This document shows positions 1 to 8,368 of a stretch of 64,000 nucleotides of DNA, one piece after another; the first letter of the stretch is position 1; the number at the start of each line of letters is the position of its first letter. The stretch spans positions 62,001 through 126,000 of the forward strand of contig NZ_SSBL01000003.1 in assembly GCF_004795105.1 (NCBI RefSeq), given 5' to 3'. The notes under the pieces were generated by a model that was not told the DNA's origin, did no database searches, and was given only the letters and a program-made list of their open reading frames with translations. A program made the translations under genes and the position numbers. The DNA is from Streptomyces sp. A0642 (GTDB lineage: Bacteria; Actinomycetota; Actinomycetes; Streptomycetales; Streptomycetaceae).

Positions 1-397
1 CCGGCCCCTCCAGGCCCCCCAGAGGCGCGAGGAGCCCGTCGACGATCCGGCGGACCACCTCGACCGCGCGGCCTGACACCGCGAGGCCCTCATCGGTCAG
101 GGACAGGCGGACGGCCCGCGTGTCGGCGGGGTCGGGTGCCCGTTCGACGAGTCCGGCGGCCTCGAGGCCGCGCGCCAGTTTCGAGACGTAGAGCGCTTCG
201 AGCCCCGTGTGGTCGGCGAGTGCGCGCTGACTCGGCCGCAGCCCGGACCTTTGCATCCCCCACAGGGAACCCAGGAGCGAGTACTGGGCGTGCGTCAGCC
301 CGAGGGGCGCGAGGGCCCGGTCGATGGCCACCCGCCATTTCATCGACAGTCGCCAGACGAGGAAGCCGGGGGTCGCACTCTCGGTCGTGTTGCTCAT
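1..397 (-). CDS. MarR-family transcriptional regulator, 3' end cut by the window edge
   Basis: The gene runs off the left edge, so its C-terminus is not seen. From the ATG at 395-397 the reading frame starts MSNTTESATPGFLVWRLSMK and continues with a winged-helix region (LRPSQRALADHTGLEALYVS, then KLARGLEAAGLVERAPDP) and a wing ending in DTRAVRLSLTDEGL. This is the MarR layout: an N-terminal dimerisation helix, a DNA-binding helix around residues 55-80 and a beta-wing. MarR proteins are dimeric repressors or activators that usually respond to small aromatic ligands or oxidants. It lies 79 bp downstream of the PLP decarboxylase-like gene on the same strand, but has its own AT-rich upstream region with two direct repeats, so independent transcription and autoregulation are likely. 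Ligand and targets are unknown. Confidence 0.85.
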   Translation of the reverse strand, partial: MSNTTESATPGFLVWRLSMKWRVAIDRALAPLGLTHAQYSLLGSLWGMQRSGLRPSQRALADHTGLEALYVSKLARGLEAAGLVERAPDPADTRAVRLSLTDEGLAVSGRAVEVVRRIVDGLLAPLGGLEGP

Positions 398-410
398 GGC
401 CGATACAATA

Positions 411-436
411 CATAGCTACTATATCCATGGCTACTA
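411..436 (-). promoter_or_regulatory. Direct repeat in the MarR gene promoter, candidate operator
   Basis: On the minus strand the 11-mer TAGTAGCYATG occurs twice (plus-strand copies 411-421 and 426-436), with starts 15 bp apart, just upstream of the MarR start codon. This is the most AT-rich patch in the neighbourhood. MarR regulators commonly bind at their own promoter. The repeat is seen directly; its role as an operator is inferred. Confidence 0.35.
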
Positions 437-476
437 AATATCGAAGCGGTCGTCGGGGAACTCCCCGGGGCCGGGT

Positions 477-1838
477 TCAGGCGTCCAGCTCCAGCAGGGC
501 ATCAGCGTGCGCGAGGCCGCTCTCGGCGGCGATCGAGTCCAGCGACTGTGCGTCACGCACCGGGGCGAACCGGACCGCGGGGCCGTCGGGCCCCGCCCCC
601 GTCACCGCGCGGAACCCGTACACCGCGGGCCGCGGCAGGCTGTTGTAGGCCCACGGCGTGGAGAAGCAGTACGCGCCGGTGTCGTACAGCACCACGAAGT
701 CGCCCGCCCGCAGTTCGGGCAGCTCCCGGGCGTGTGCGACGACATCCCCCGCGAAGCAGCAGGGCCCCGCGATGTCCTGGACGAGCGCCGGTCCGGCTTT
801 CGGCAGACCTTCGGCGTCGAACGCGCCCACCCGCAGCGGCCGGGTCTCCGGCATGAAGACGGTACGGGTGGCGGTCTGCGCGCCGGCGTGGGTCAGGGCG
901 ATCCGCCGGCCCCCGGCGTCCTTCGTGGACTCCACCAGCGCGCCGATGAAGCCGTGCTGCGCCATCAGCGACCGGCCGAACCCGGTGACGAGTTCGTACC
1001 GCCCGTCGAGCAGCCCCGGCACCGCCCGGCGCAGGGCGGCCACGTAGCCGGCGAACGGGGGACCAGCCGTCTCGCCGGCGGAGCCGGCCGGCAGACCGCC
1101 GCCGATGCCGAGGCCGGTGACCTGTCTGCGCCCGAGCCGGGTGTTGATCTCCTCGGCCAGCAGATACGTCTCGCCGACGCCCGCCGCGATCAGCTCCAGG
1201 GAACACCCCTGGGCACCGGTATGCGTGTGCAGACGGGTCAGCCACGGGTGTGCCGCGAAGGACTCCACCACCCGGTCGCGCGCGCCGGGATCGCGCAGCG
1301 CCACGCCGGGCTTGGAGGTGGCCGCGGCCGTGCTCGTCGCGTCGATGGCCCCGCCCCCGACCTGGGGGTTGACGCGGAGACCGATGACGGAGGCCGCGTC
1401 GGAGGGCCGAAGGGAAGCGATCCGGCGCACCTCGTCGAGGCTGTCGGCGTTGAGCGCCACACCGAGCGCCAGCGCCCGGCGGATCTCGTCACGCGTCTTG
1501 ACGGGGGAGTCGAGGACGATCTTCGCCGGTGCGAACCCGGCTTCGAGCGCGATCCGCAGTTCACCGGGGCTCGCGACCTCGCATCCCATGCCGCGATCCG
1601 CCAGGAGACGCAGCACCGGCACGAGGGAGGCGGCCTTCGCGGCGAAGGTGTGGAGCACCCCGGGCGCCTCGGCGAACGCCTCGTGGAGCGCGGCGACCGA
1701 GCCGCGTACGCCGTCCGTGTCGACGAATCCGGCGACGGGGCCGGCCTCGCCGAGCAGGCCGGCCGCGACGGCGTGGCGGACCGCCGCCGCGACACGCGCG
1801 GAGGAGGGCGAGGAGGCGGGCGAAGGGGAAAGGCTCAT
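477..1838 (-). CDS. PLP-dependent fold-III decarboxylase-like protein (diaminopimelate/ornithine decarboxylase family)
   Basis: About 453 residues from the ATG at 1838. The N-terminal alanine-racemase-like barrel carries the Schiff-base lysine in HTFAAKAA (about K68), a glycine-rich phosphate-binding stretch GLGIGGGLP and the HTHTGAQ segment. The C-terminal beta domain has GPCCFAGD, matching the Cys-Asp motif of basic-amino-acid decarboxylases, and YNSLPRPAVYGFR, matching the end of the family. Such enzymes remove CO2 from ornithine, arginine, lysine or meso-diaminopimelate; the substrate here cannot be read from sequence. Many secondary-metabolism relatives exist, and no lysine-pathway genes are nearby, so I do not call it lysA. 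Codons continue upstream to an ATG at 1892 that has a G-rich stretch before it; I prefer 1838 because homology-like sequence starts shortly after it. The start is uncertain. Confidence 0.8.
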   Translation of the reverse strand: MSLSPSPASSPSSARVAAAVRHAVAAGLLGEAGPVAGFVDTDGVRGSVAALHEAFAEAPGVLHTFAAKAASLVPVLRLLADRGMGCEVASPGELRIALEAGFAPAKIVLDSPVKTRDEIRRALALGVALNADSLDEVRRIASLRPSDAASVIGLRVNPQVGGGAIDATSTAAATSKPGVALRDPGARDRVVESFAAHPWLTRLHTHTGAQGCSLELIAAGVGETYLLAEEINTRLGRRQVTGLGIGGGLPAGSAGETAGPPFAGYVAALRRAVPGLLDGRYELVTGFGRSLMAQHGFIGALVESTKDAGGRRIALTHAGAQTATRTVFMPETRPLRVGAFDAEGLPKAGPALVQDIAGPCCFAGDVVAHARELPELRAGDFVVLYDTGAYCFSTPWAYNSLPRPAVYGFRAVTGAGPDGPAVRFAPVRDAQSLDSIAAESGLAHADALLELDA

Positions 1839-2020
1839 GGCATCGGATGCGGTGATCGGTCGGCCCCCAGTCTCCGTCCCACAGGACGACATCGGTGCGG
1901 ACCCCCGGCCGGGCGGCCGGTGGACCGTACGGACCACGGCGAACCCGTCCGGTGAGGCGGACGGCGAACGGGACGAGCGGCGGATGCCGGGACCGTCCGG
2001 AGATCCCTCTCCGCCGCCGC

Positions 2021-2818
2021 TCAGGCGATGATCGGGACCACGGCCTCCGGCGTCAGCATCCGGAAGGTGAACGACTGATGGAAGTACAGCCTGATGTCGG
2101 TGGCGTCATGGTCCTGGTAGCCGATGGACAGGTCCTCGCCCAGGCACAGCTCGAAGTCGCCGCCCCGGGTGGACAGCAGCAGCCCGCCCGCGACGGCCGG
2201 CGCCCACAGGATCTGGTCGTCCAGCAGCCGCGCCAGGTGGGTGGAGACGGGATAGCCGTGGTCGGACGTTTCGGTCGCCTCCGTGAACGCGTCCGCGCCC
2301 AGCAGCAGCCGGTACGGGCCGTCCACGCCGGCGAGACGCAGCCGGGTCAGCGCCTGGCTGACCGTGGCGGGGTAGTCCCGCGCGTCGGCGGGCAACGGCA
2401 ACGGGGTGTGCGAGGAGCCGTTGCGCAGACCGGCGATCCCGGCCGAGGCGTATCCGTCGATGATCGCCATGTCCTCGGCGAACGCACAGGTGCGCGCCGC
2501 GTCCTTGACGGGCTGCCAGTCGCTGTCGTCCGAGCCGCGCTCCACGTCGTCGACGGCCGCCCGCGTCACGGTGAACGGCACCCGCCACTCGATGACCGGC
2601 ATCGACGTGCGGGCCCGGGCGATGACGTCGGGGGTGGGCGGATCGATGTCGCGCAGATGGCCGTCGCCGACCGCCGCCAGTCGTGGACCCTGGGGATCGC
2701 TGACGTCGACGACGCGGCGGCCGGCCAGATGGCGGGTGAAGGTGCGCCGGGCCTCCTCTTCGATCTGGTCCCAGGCGGCCTGGGTGACAGGGGCGAGTTC
2801 GCGGTGGAGGTTGTTCAT
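2021..2818 (-). CDS. Family 1 encapsulin shell protein
   Basis: 265 residues, the usual size for T=1 encapsulins. Landmarks are the N-terminal MNNLHRELAPVTQAAWDQIE, the E-loop/P-domain region with RRVVDVSDPQGPRLAAVGDG, and the C-terminal end ILWAPAVAGGLLLSTRGGDF through SFTFRMLTPEAVVPI. Encapsulins have the HK97 phage capsid fold and assemble into a 60-subunit hollow shell about 24 nm wide. Older annotations call the family 'linocin M18 bacteriocin', which is misleading. The ATG overlaps the stop of the DyP peroxidase gene by one base (TGATG), so the two are translationally coupled. The peroxidase carries the shell-targeting peptide, so the pair makes a peroxidase-filled compartment, a system known from Brevibacterium, mycobacteria and others. 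Confidence 0.93.
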   Translation of the reverse strand: MNNLHRELAPVTQAAWDQIEEEARRTFTRHLAGRRVVDVSDPQGPRLAAVGDGHLRDIDPPTPDVIARARTSMPVIEWRVPFTVTRAAVDDVERGSDDSDWQPVKDAARTCAFAEDMAIIDGYASAGIAGLRNGSSHTPLPLPADARDYPATVSQALTRLRLAGVDGPYRLLLGADAFTEATETSDHGYPVSTHLARLLDDQILWAPAVAGGLLLSTRGGDFELCLGEDLSIGYQDHDATDIRLYFHQSFTFRMLTPEAVVPIIA

Positions 2819-3888
2819 CACTGGACGCTTTCTTGCAGGCTGCCGATGCGCAGCGAACCGTCCCGGACCGTCGGCGTGACCACGGCCCTCGGCGCCGGCG
2901 CGGACGCGGGCTCCGGCTGGGGCGTGGCCTCGGCGGAGGCGGGCAACGGCGGCGGGGCGTCGAGGAAGTCGGCGCCGGGGGCGTGGAAGAGCGTGCCGGT
3001 GACCGCGGTCGAGAAGTCGAGGATGCGGTCGTGGGTGACGTCCGGGTCGCCGAGGAACATGTTGCGGAGCATCCGCTCGGTGACCTCGGGGTCGGCGGCG
3101 AATCCGATGAAGTACGTGCCGAACTCGCCCTTCCCGAAGCTGCCGAACGGCATGTTGGCGCGCAGGATGTCGCGCTCGGTGCCGTCCGGATCCGTGAGGG
3201 TGGTCCGCGCGACATGCGAGTCGGCGGGTTTGACGTCGTCGGCCATCTCGATGTCGGTGAACTTCGTCCGCCCGATCACCCGCTCCTGCTCCTCGGTCGA
3301 CAGGGCGTTCCACGAGGTCAGGTCGTGCAGGTACTTCTGTACGACGACATAGCTGCCGCCGGCGAAGGCGGGGTCCTCGTCCCCGACGAGAGCCGCCGAC
3401 CGGGCGTCATCGCCCACCGGGTTCTCGGTGCCGTCGACGAACCCGAGCAGGTCCCGGTGGTCGAGGTAGCGAAACCCCTGCGTCTCGTCGACGACCCTCA
3501 CCGAGCCGCCCAGCCGGTCCAGCAGTTGCGAAGCCCACTCCCAGCACACGTCCATCCGCTCGGCCCGCACATGGAACAGCAGGTCGCCCGGTGTCGCGGG
3601 GGCGTGATGGCGGGCGCCGCGCAGTTCCCTGAAGGGATGGAGCGAGGCGGGCCGGGGGCCCGAGAACAACCGGTCCCAGGCATCGGATCCGAACCCGGTC
3701 ACGCAGACCAGCCCGGTGTCCGGGTAGCGGAATCCGATCGAGCGGGCGAACGCGGCCAGCTCCGGCAGCGCCTCGTGGACGACGGGCTCGCCCCCGGGCT
3801 CGATCGTGGCCACCAGGATCAGGGCCGCACTGCTCAGGGGCGCGACGACGGGCTGTGCCGCGGCCCGTCCCTCGGTGATCTCGGGCAT
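2818..3888 (-). CDS. DyP-type peroxidase, encapsulin cargo
   Basis: 356 residues. DyP peroxidases are haem enzymes that use H2O2 to oxidise dyes, phenolics and other substrates. The distal-side motif GFVDGTENP contains the catalytic Asp (about D152), the proximal haem ligand is in DSHVAR (about H225), and the distal Arg is in RDILRANMPFG (about R243). After the catalytic domain comes a Pro/Ala-rich linker (residues about 311-340) and then TVRDGSLRIGSLQ (about 340-352), a textbook encapsulin-loading peptide of the DGSLxIGSLK type. It is the first gene of the DyP-encapsulin operon, overlapping the shell gene by 1 bp. The start ATG at 3888 fits the family start; upstream in-frame codons are low-complexity. 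Physiological substrate unknown; oxidative-stress defence is the usual proposal. Confidence 0.94.
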   Translation of the reverse strand: MPEITEGRAAAQPVVAPLSSAALILVATIEPGGEPVVHEALPELAAFARSIGFRYPDTGLVCVTGFGSDAWDRLFSGPRPASLHPFRELRGARHHAPATPGDLLFHVRAERMDVCWEWASQLLDRLGGSVRVVDETQGFRYLDHRDLLGFVDGTENPVGDDARSAALVGDEDPAFAGGSYVVVQKYLHDLTSWNALSTEEQERVIGRTKFTDIEMADDVKPADSHVARTTLTDPDGTERDILRANMPFGSFGKGEFGTYFIGFAADPEVTERMLRNMFLGDPDVTHDRILDFSTAVTGTLFHAPGADFLDAPPPLPASAEATPQPEPASAPAPRAVVTPTVRDGSLRIGSLQESVQ

Positions 3889-4135
3889 GCGGCGGCTCCA
3901 TGAGCTGACTCGGTGGTACGACGCGGTGGAACACGGCCCCCGTCTCAGGCGCGGCGAACGGGGACCCCCGCTGCCACTTACCCACATCCCGGGGCCCGCC
4001 GCACTCCGGGTCACCCGGCCGGGCGACGCGTACGACCGCTTGAGCCGCCGGGCACCCGGCACGCGGCGGTGAGGGGGGCGGAGCACCGACGGCACGGCAC
4101 GCGGGCCGGAACACCACCCGACCGGGCCGGAGGGA

Positions 4136-5095
4136 CTACCAGCCCCGGCCCGCCCGCACGAGGTGGTCGCGGACCAGGTCCACATGCGGGTTCGCGGCGG
4201 GGCCCGGCCGCTGCACCAGATAGGCCGTGTTGATCGGCGCGTCCTCCGGATCAGCGAGCAACGTCAGCGCGCCCGAGGCCAGTTCGGGCGCGCAGAGGTA
4301 ACGGGGCAGCACCGAGAACCCCGCGCCCGCGGCGACCAGAGCGAGGACGCCGCGCAGGTCGGGGACGGTGACGGCGGCCGGGCAGACCAGCCGTGAGCCG
4401 AACACATGCCGCCAGTAGCGGCGGGCGATCGGCAGGTCTTCCGCGTACGTGATCAGCGGCACCCCGTGCAGCACCGCGGGCCCTTCGGCGGCGACCGCCC
4501 GCGGACCTCCGAGGCGCTCGGCGACGTCCGGTGCCGCGACCAGGACGAACTCCTCGTCCATCAGCGGGACGGCGCTGAGGGCGCGGCCCCGCGGACGGCT
4601 GGTCGCGATCAGCAAATCGTGCTGTCCCGACCGCATTTCGTCGAGCAGCGGGTCCGTCAGGCCGGCGCTGGTGCGCAACCGCACGCCCTGGGCCACGAGC
4701 GCCGCGAGCGCCGGGAGCACCCGCAGGCACAGCAGCTCGGCGGGTCCGGCCAGCCGGACAGGGCCGGTGGCCGGGGCGCCGACGGGGCTGTCGTCCCCGG
4801 TGATCACCGCCAGGTCGTCGAGGGGTGCGGCGACGCGGGCGGCGAGGGCGTCCGCGAAGGGCACCGCAACCACGCCACGTGCCTGCCGTTCGAACAGGTC
4901 GCGCCCCAGCCGGCGCTCCAGGGTCCGGATCTGGGTGGTCACCGTCGGCTGGGACAGGCCCAGCGCGCGGGCAGCGGCGGTGAAGGAACCGGAACGGTGC
5001 ACGGCGAGGAAGGTGCGCAGCAGATTGAGGTCGGCCGGCCCGGGGGCGGCCGTCTGCCCCATTCCCGTCATCCCATTGGATTCCCTATCGCTCAT
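4136..5095 (-). CDS. LysR-family transcriptional regulator
   Basis: 319 residues from the ATG at 5095, typical for LysR. The N-terminal winged helix is clear: LNLLRTFLAVHRSGSFTAAA, then LGLSQPTVTTQIRTLERRLG (about residues 23-65). A periplasmic-binding-like effector domain follows, with LITYAEDLPIARRYW and the closing GAGFSVLPRYLCAPELASG. LysR proteins usually bind a small molecule and control a divergent gene. Here the divergent neighbour 141 bp away is a DJ-1/PfpI-family gene, the obvious candidate target. A second start at the ATG at 5071 would remove eight residues and leave two ATTGGA repeats entirely non-coding, so the exact start is open. Confidence 0.88.
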   Translation of the reverse strand: MSDRESNGMTGMGQTAAPGPADLNLLRTFLAVHRSGSFTAAARALGLSQPTVTTQIRTLERRLGRDLFERQARGVVAVPFADALAARVAAPLDDLAVITGDDSPVGAPATGPVRLAGPAELLCLRVLPALAALVAQGVRLRTSAGLTDPLLDEMRSGQHDLLIATSRPRGRALSAVPLMDEEFVLVAAPDVAERLGGPRAVAAEGPAVLHGVPLITYAEDLPIARRYWRHVFGSRLVCPAAVTVPDLRGVLALVAAGAGFSVLPRYLCAPELASGALTLLADPEDAPINTAYLVQRPGPAANPHVDLVRDHLVRAGRGW

Positions 5096-5116
5096 GGCAG
5101 CGATCCTATTGGAACC
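5074..5116. promoter_or_regulatory. ATTGGA direct repeat near the LysR start, candidate LysR site
   Basis: The divergent region 5096-5235 should hold promoters for both genes. ATTGGA occurs twice, in CCATTGGATTCC (about 5073-5084) and CCTATTGGAACCC (about 5104-5116). The first copy lies inside the LysR reading frame if the 5095 start is used. No classic T-N11-A box could be singled out. Low-confidence regulatory candidate. Confidence 0.25.
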
Positions 5117-5235
5117 CGGGGGGTCTCCCGCCGTAGCGTCGGATCCGTCGGCGTGACGGCGGCCCGAAGGAACGGGGCCGCCGGAGCGCACAGCCCACGG
5201 GGTGCAGGCCGCCCCGTCTCTCCGAAGGACATGAC

Positions 5236-5931
5236 ATGGCAGAGATCCTCTTCGTGGTGACCGGATCCGACCACTGGACCCTGGCCGACGGCACCGCACA
5301 CCCGAGCGGCTTCTGGGCGGAGGAGGTCGTCGCCCCGTACGAGAGGTTCCGGGCCGCAGGACACGAGATCGTCGTCGCCACCCCCGGTGGAGTGGTGCCG
5401 ACCGTGGACCGGGGCAGCCTGGCACCCGAGTTCAACGACGGCCAGGAGAACGCCGACAAGATGGCGGCGGCCGTATCCGCCATGGCCGAGCTCCAGCGTC
5501 CGCTGAAGCTGGAGGACGTGGACCCCGCCGACTACGCGGCGGTCTTCTACCCGGGCGGGCACGGGCCCATGGAGGACCTGGCGGTCAACGCCGACTCCGG
5601 CAGGCTGCTGACGCGCGCGCTGGACTCGGGGATGCCGCTCGGCATCGTCTGCCACGCCCCGGCCGCCGTCCTCGCGGCAACGAAGGACGACGGCGCCAAC
5701 GCCTTCGCCGGCTACCGGCTCACCGGCTTCACCAATACCGAGGAGAGCCAGGCAGGCTTCGCCGACAAGGCCAAGTGGCTGCTCCAGGACCGTCTCGTGG
5801 AGGTCGGCACCGACTTCCAGGAGGGCGAGCCGTGGGCCCCGCACGTGGTCGTCGACCGCAACCTGGTCACCGGCCAGAACCCCGCATCGGCCGGCCCGCT
5901 CGCCGACGAACTGCTGAAGAGGATCGGCTGA
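5236..5931 (+). CDS. DJ-1/PfpI-superfamily protein (type 1 glutamine amidotransferase-like; Hsp31/glyoxalase III-like)
   Basis: 231 residues. The nucleophile elbow is GIVCHAPAAVLA, with Cys at about 139 followed by His 140; FYPGGHGPMEDL precedes it, and an acidic residue that would activate the Cys sits in SGFWAEEVVAPYE (about E29/E30). This is the layout of Hsp31-like and glutathione-independent glyoxalase (class III) proteins, which convert methylglyoxal to lactate or repair glycated molecules. A ribosome site GAAGGACATG lies a few bases before the ATG. It is divergent from the LysR gene, so it is probably induced through that regulator. Family membership is firm; the exact activity is inferred. 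Confidence 0.88.
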   Translation: MAEILFVVTGSDHWTLADGTAHPSGFWAEEVVAPYERFRAAGHEIVVATPGGVVPTVDRGSLAPEFNDGQENADKMAAAVSAMAELQRPLKLEDVDPADYAAVFYPGGHGPMEDLAVNADSGRLLTRALDSGMPLGIVCHAPAAVLAATKDDGANAFAGYRLTGFTNTEESQAGFADKAKWLLQDRLVEVGTDFQEGEPWAPHVVVDRNLVTGQNPASAGPLADELLKRIG

Positions 5932-6231
5932 CGGTTCTCCCGGGTTCCGTGCCCCGCGCTCGTCGAGGCCACCACCGGCCCGGCTGCTCTGCTGCGGATC
6001 ATGGCCGCGGCGGAGCCGGCCCTCCTCGTCGCGGGTCTCCCGGACCCGCACGCGTCGCGTCGGCAGCCCGGCGCGGCGGTGCCCGCCGCACCAGGAGGCG
6101 ACACGGGTGGAACACGGCCACCGCCGGGCCCCGCTGGGCCTGCGCTCGCGTGAACCGGTGCCTCCTCCCCGCTTTCGCCCACGGTCTCCCGGTGCCGGGT
6201 GCGGCAGCCGGAGCGTGCCGGGCGCTGCTGC
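5932..6231. other. Intergenic region between convergent genes, no gene seen
   Basis: Three hundred bases separate the DJ-1-like gene from the stop of the alkyl sulfatase gene on the other strand. Frames are open on both strands, but all lack ribosome sites and family motifs. No strong hairpin was recognised. Confidence 0.5.
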
Positions 6232-8061
6232 TCACGGCGTGACGATCGCGAAGTCGGGGTCGGGAGTGTCGAGCAGGCTCACGAGGGTCGCGAAGACCTC
6301 GGGGTCGCCTTGGGCCTGCACGTCGTCCAGGCCCTCGCCCGCCAGGACCGCGAGCAGTTGCGCCTTGGTCAGGGTCAGGGCCAGGTCGGCGGCCGGGGCC
6401 GGTGCGCCGGTCCTCGGGGCGGTATCGGTGCTGCGGTAGGTGAGGGCGCCGTTGGAGAGCAGGAGGTGCCAGGTGCGGCCCTCGTCGGTGACGTTCCAGG
6501 TCATGGTGAGCCGCTTGTCCCACGCGCTCGGACCGTCGATGCGGATGGCGAGCGAGTCGATGAGCATGTCGACGGTCAGAGCCATCGCCATCTCGGGGTT
6601 GGTCGTCTTCAGCGCGGTGTGCGCGACCTTGCCGCGCAGTTCCTGGGCGCCCATCAGGTAGAAGTTGCGCCAGGTGCCGTTCTCCGCACCGAAGCCGAGT
6701 TTCTCGTAGACCGAGGCCAGCGCCTGTTTGGCGAGCGAGTCGCCGGGCGCGGCGAAGACCGCGTGCCCCAGCAGCGTGGCCGCGAAGCGCAGGTCCCCCG
6801 ACGCGGCGTACTCCTCGCCCTTGGCGATCAGCGCCGGCACACCGCCGTAGTCGGCGGCGAACCGCTGGGCCTGCTCGACGGGCGGGTGCTCCCACAGGTG
6901 GGCGGGGTTGCCGTCGAACCAGCCCATGTAGCGCTGGTAGATGGCCTTGACGTTGTGGCTGACGGAGCCGTAGTAACCGCGGTTGGCCCATCGGTTCGCG
7001 ATCGCGGGCGGGAGTTCGATCCGTTCGGCGATCTCCGCGCCGGTCAGTCCCTGATTGGTCAGGCGCAGGGTCTGGTCGTGGAGGTAGGCCCACATGTCGC
7101 GCTGGCCGGCCAGATGCTCGATGATGCGGTCCCGGCCCCACGTGGGCCAGTGGTGGGAGGCGAAAGCGACCTCGGCCCGGTCGCCGAACAGTGTGATCGT
7201 CTCGCCCAGGTAGTGCGCCCAGATACGGGGGTCGCGGACCAGCGCCCCGCGCAGGGTCAGGATGTTGTGCATGGTGTGCGTCGCGTTCTCCGCCATGCAC
7301 AGGGCCCGCCGGTCGGGGAAGTAGAAGTTCATCTCCGAGGGCGCCTCGGTGCCCGGCGTCATCTGGAAGACGATCCGCACCCCGTCGACGGTCTCCTCCT
7401 GACCGGTGCGCGTGATGTCCACGGTCGGCGGCACCAGGGTGATCGTGCCTTTGGACGTGGTCGTCCCCAGCCCGGCACCGATGTGCCCGGCAGGGCCCTT
7501 GCTCAGTTCCGCGCCGTACATGTACACCGCACGGCGGGTCATCGCGCCGCCCGCGTACACGTTCTCCGCGACCGCGTGCTCGAGGAACCCCGCCGGGGCG
7601 ATCACCGGCACCGGGGGGTGGCCGTGCGGCAGGACGCCGCGCGAGCCGCCGAAGTGGTCGCCGTGCGAGTGGGTGTAGATCAGGCCGGTGACCGGGCGGT
7701 CGCCGCGGTGCTCGCGGTACAGCGCGAGCGCGGCGGCCGCGGTCTCCGCCGAGATCAACGGGTCGATGACGATGACCCCCTCGTCGCCCTCGACCAGTGT
7801 CATGTTCGACAGATCCAGGTTCCGGACCTGGTAGATCCCCGTCGTCACCTCGAACAGGCCCTGCTTGCCGCACAGCTGGCTCTGCCGCCACAGGCTCGGG
7901 TGCACGTTGGCCGGGCAGTCCCCGTCGAGAAACGCATACGCGTCCCCGTCCCAGACCACCCGCCCGTCGTCCGACCGGACGACCGCGGGCGAGAGCGCGG
8001 CGACGAAACCCCGGTCGGCGTCCTCGAAGTCGGACCTGTCGCTGTAATCGAGATCATTCAT
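6232..8061 (-). CDS. SdsA1-like alkyl sulfatase (metallo-beta-lactamase fold)
   Basis: 609 residues. The zinc-binding motif THSHGDHFGG (H131, H133, D135, H136) identifies the metallo-beta-lactamase domain. Further ligands fit the segment MAENATHTMHN, and a dimerisation domain follows (RYMGWFDGNPAHLW, VEQAQRFAADYGG). The C-terminal part, with LKTTNPEMAMALTVDMLIDS, is an SCP-2-like lipid-binding domain. SdsA1 enzymes cleave primary alkyl sulfates such as SDS into alcohol and sulfate, feeding sulfur or carbon metabolism. No export signal is visible. The ATG at 8061 has no Shine-Dalgarno sequence but sits about 11 bases after a good -10 element, so the message may be leaderless. The frame stays open upstream to 8214, but those residues do not resemble the family. 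Confidence 0.92.
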   Translation of the reverse strand: MNDLDYSDRSDFEDADRGFVAALSPAVVRSDDGRVVWDGDAYAFLDGDCPANVHPSLWRQSQLCGKQGLFEVTTGIYQVRNLDLSNMTLVEGDEGVIVIDPLISAETAAAALALYREHRGDRPVTGLIYTHSHGDHFGGSRGVLPHGHPPVPVIAPAGFLEHAVAENVYAGGAMTRRAVYMYGAELSKGPAGHIGAGLGTTTSKGTITLVPPTVDITRTGQEETVDGVRIVFQMTPGTEAPSEMNFYFPDRRALCMAENATHTMHNILTLRGALVRDPRIWAHYLGETITLFGDRAEVAFASHHWPTWGRDRIIEHLAGQRDMWAYLHDQTLRLTNQGLTGAEIAERIELPPAIANRWANRGYYGSVSHNVKAIYQRYMGWFDGNPAHLWEHPPVEQAQRFAADYGGVPALIAKGEEYAASGDLRFAATLLGHAVFAAPGDSLAKQALASVYEKLGFGAENGTWRNFYLMGAQELRGKVAHTALKTTNPEMAMALTVDMLIDSLAIRIDGPSAWDKRLTMTWNVTDEGRTWHLLLSNGALTYRSTDTAPRTGAPAPAADLALTLTKAQLLAVLAGEGLDDVQAQGDPEVFATLVSLLDTPDPDFAIVTP

Positions 8062-8072
8062 AGCCAAGGGAT

Positions 8073-8101
8073 AGCCTAGAAAGCACCCATATGCGCGTAA
8101 A
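8073..8101 (-). promoter_or_regulatory. Promoter for the alkyl sulfatase gene, likely leaderless transcript
   Basis: On the minus strand TTTACG (8096-8101) is followed after exactly 17 bases by TAGGCT (8073-8078), a fair match to the vegetative sigma consensus with ideal spacing. The expected transcription start is within a few bases of the ATG at 8061, which also explains the missing ribosome site. Seen directly; function inferred. Confidence 0.45.
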
Positions 8102-8368
8102 TAGGTCACGCGCCTCTCGGTCACTTGCCTCCAGCTCTCGGTGCTTTCCGCGCTGTGGCCCAGCTCCGCGGTCTTCGACGTATCGGTCGTCCCCGCCCCC
8201 GTCTGCGCCGGCACGGTCGTCCACCGCCCCGGTTGTGTTCCGGTGGGTCGGGCTGACCACGAGCGCGGGTGGCTCGGAGGCCGGATCGACGAGGGTGGCG
8301 GGGCGGGCCCCGCGCGGCCCGGTGCCGGGCGGGACAGGCGGGGGAGCAGCCGGCCTTCCGATCACCGC

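Noticed and set aside
2021..2818. Bacteriocin (linocin M18) annotation of the shell protein
   Set aside because: The adjacent cargo peptide and sequence identify an encapsulin; the bacteriocin name is historical.
6199..8079. 626-codon plus-strand frame across the alkyl sulfatase gene
   Set aside because: Shadow of the real metallo-beta-lactamase-fold gene.
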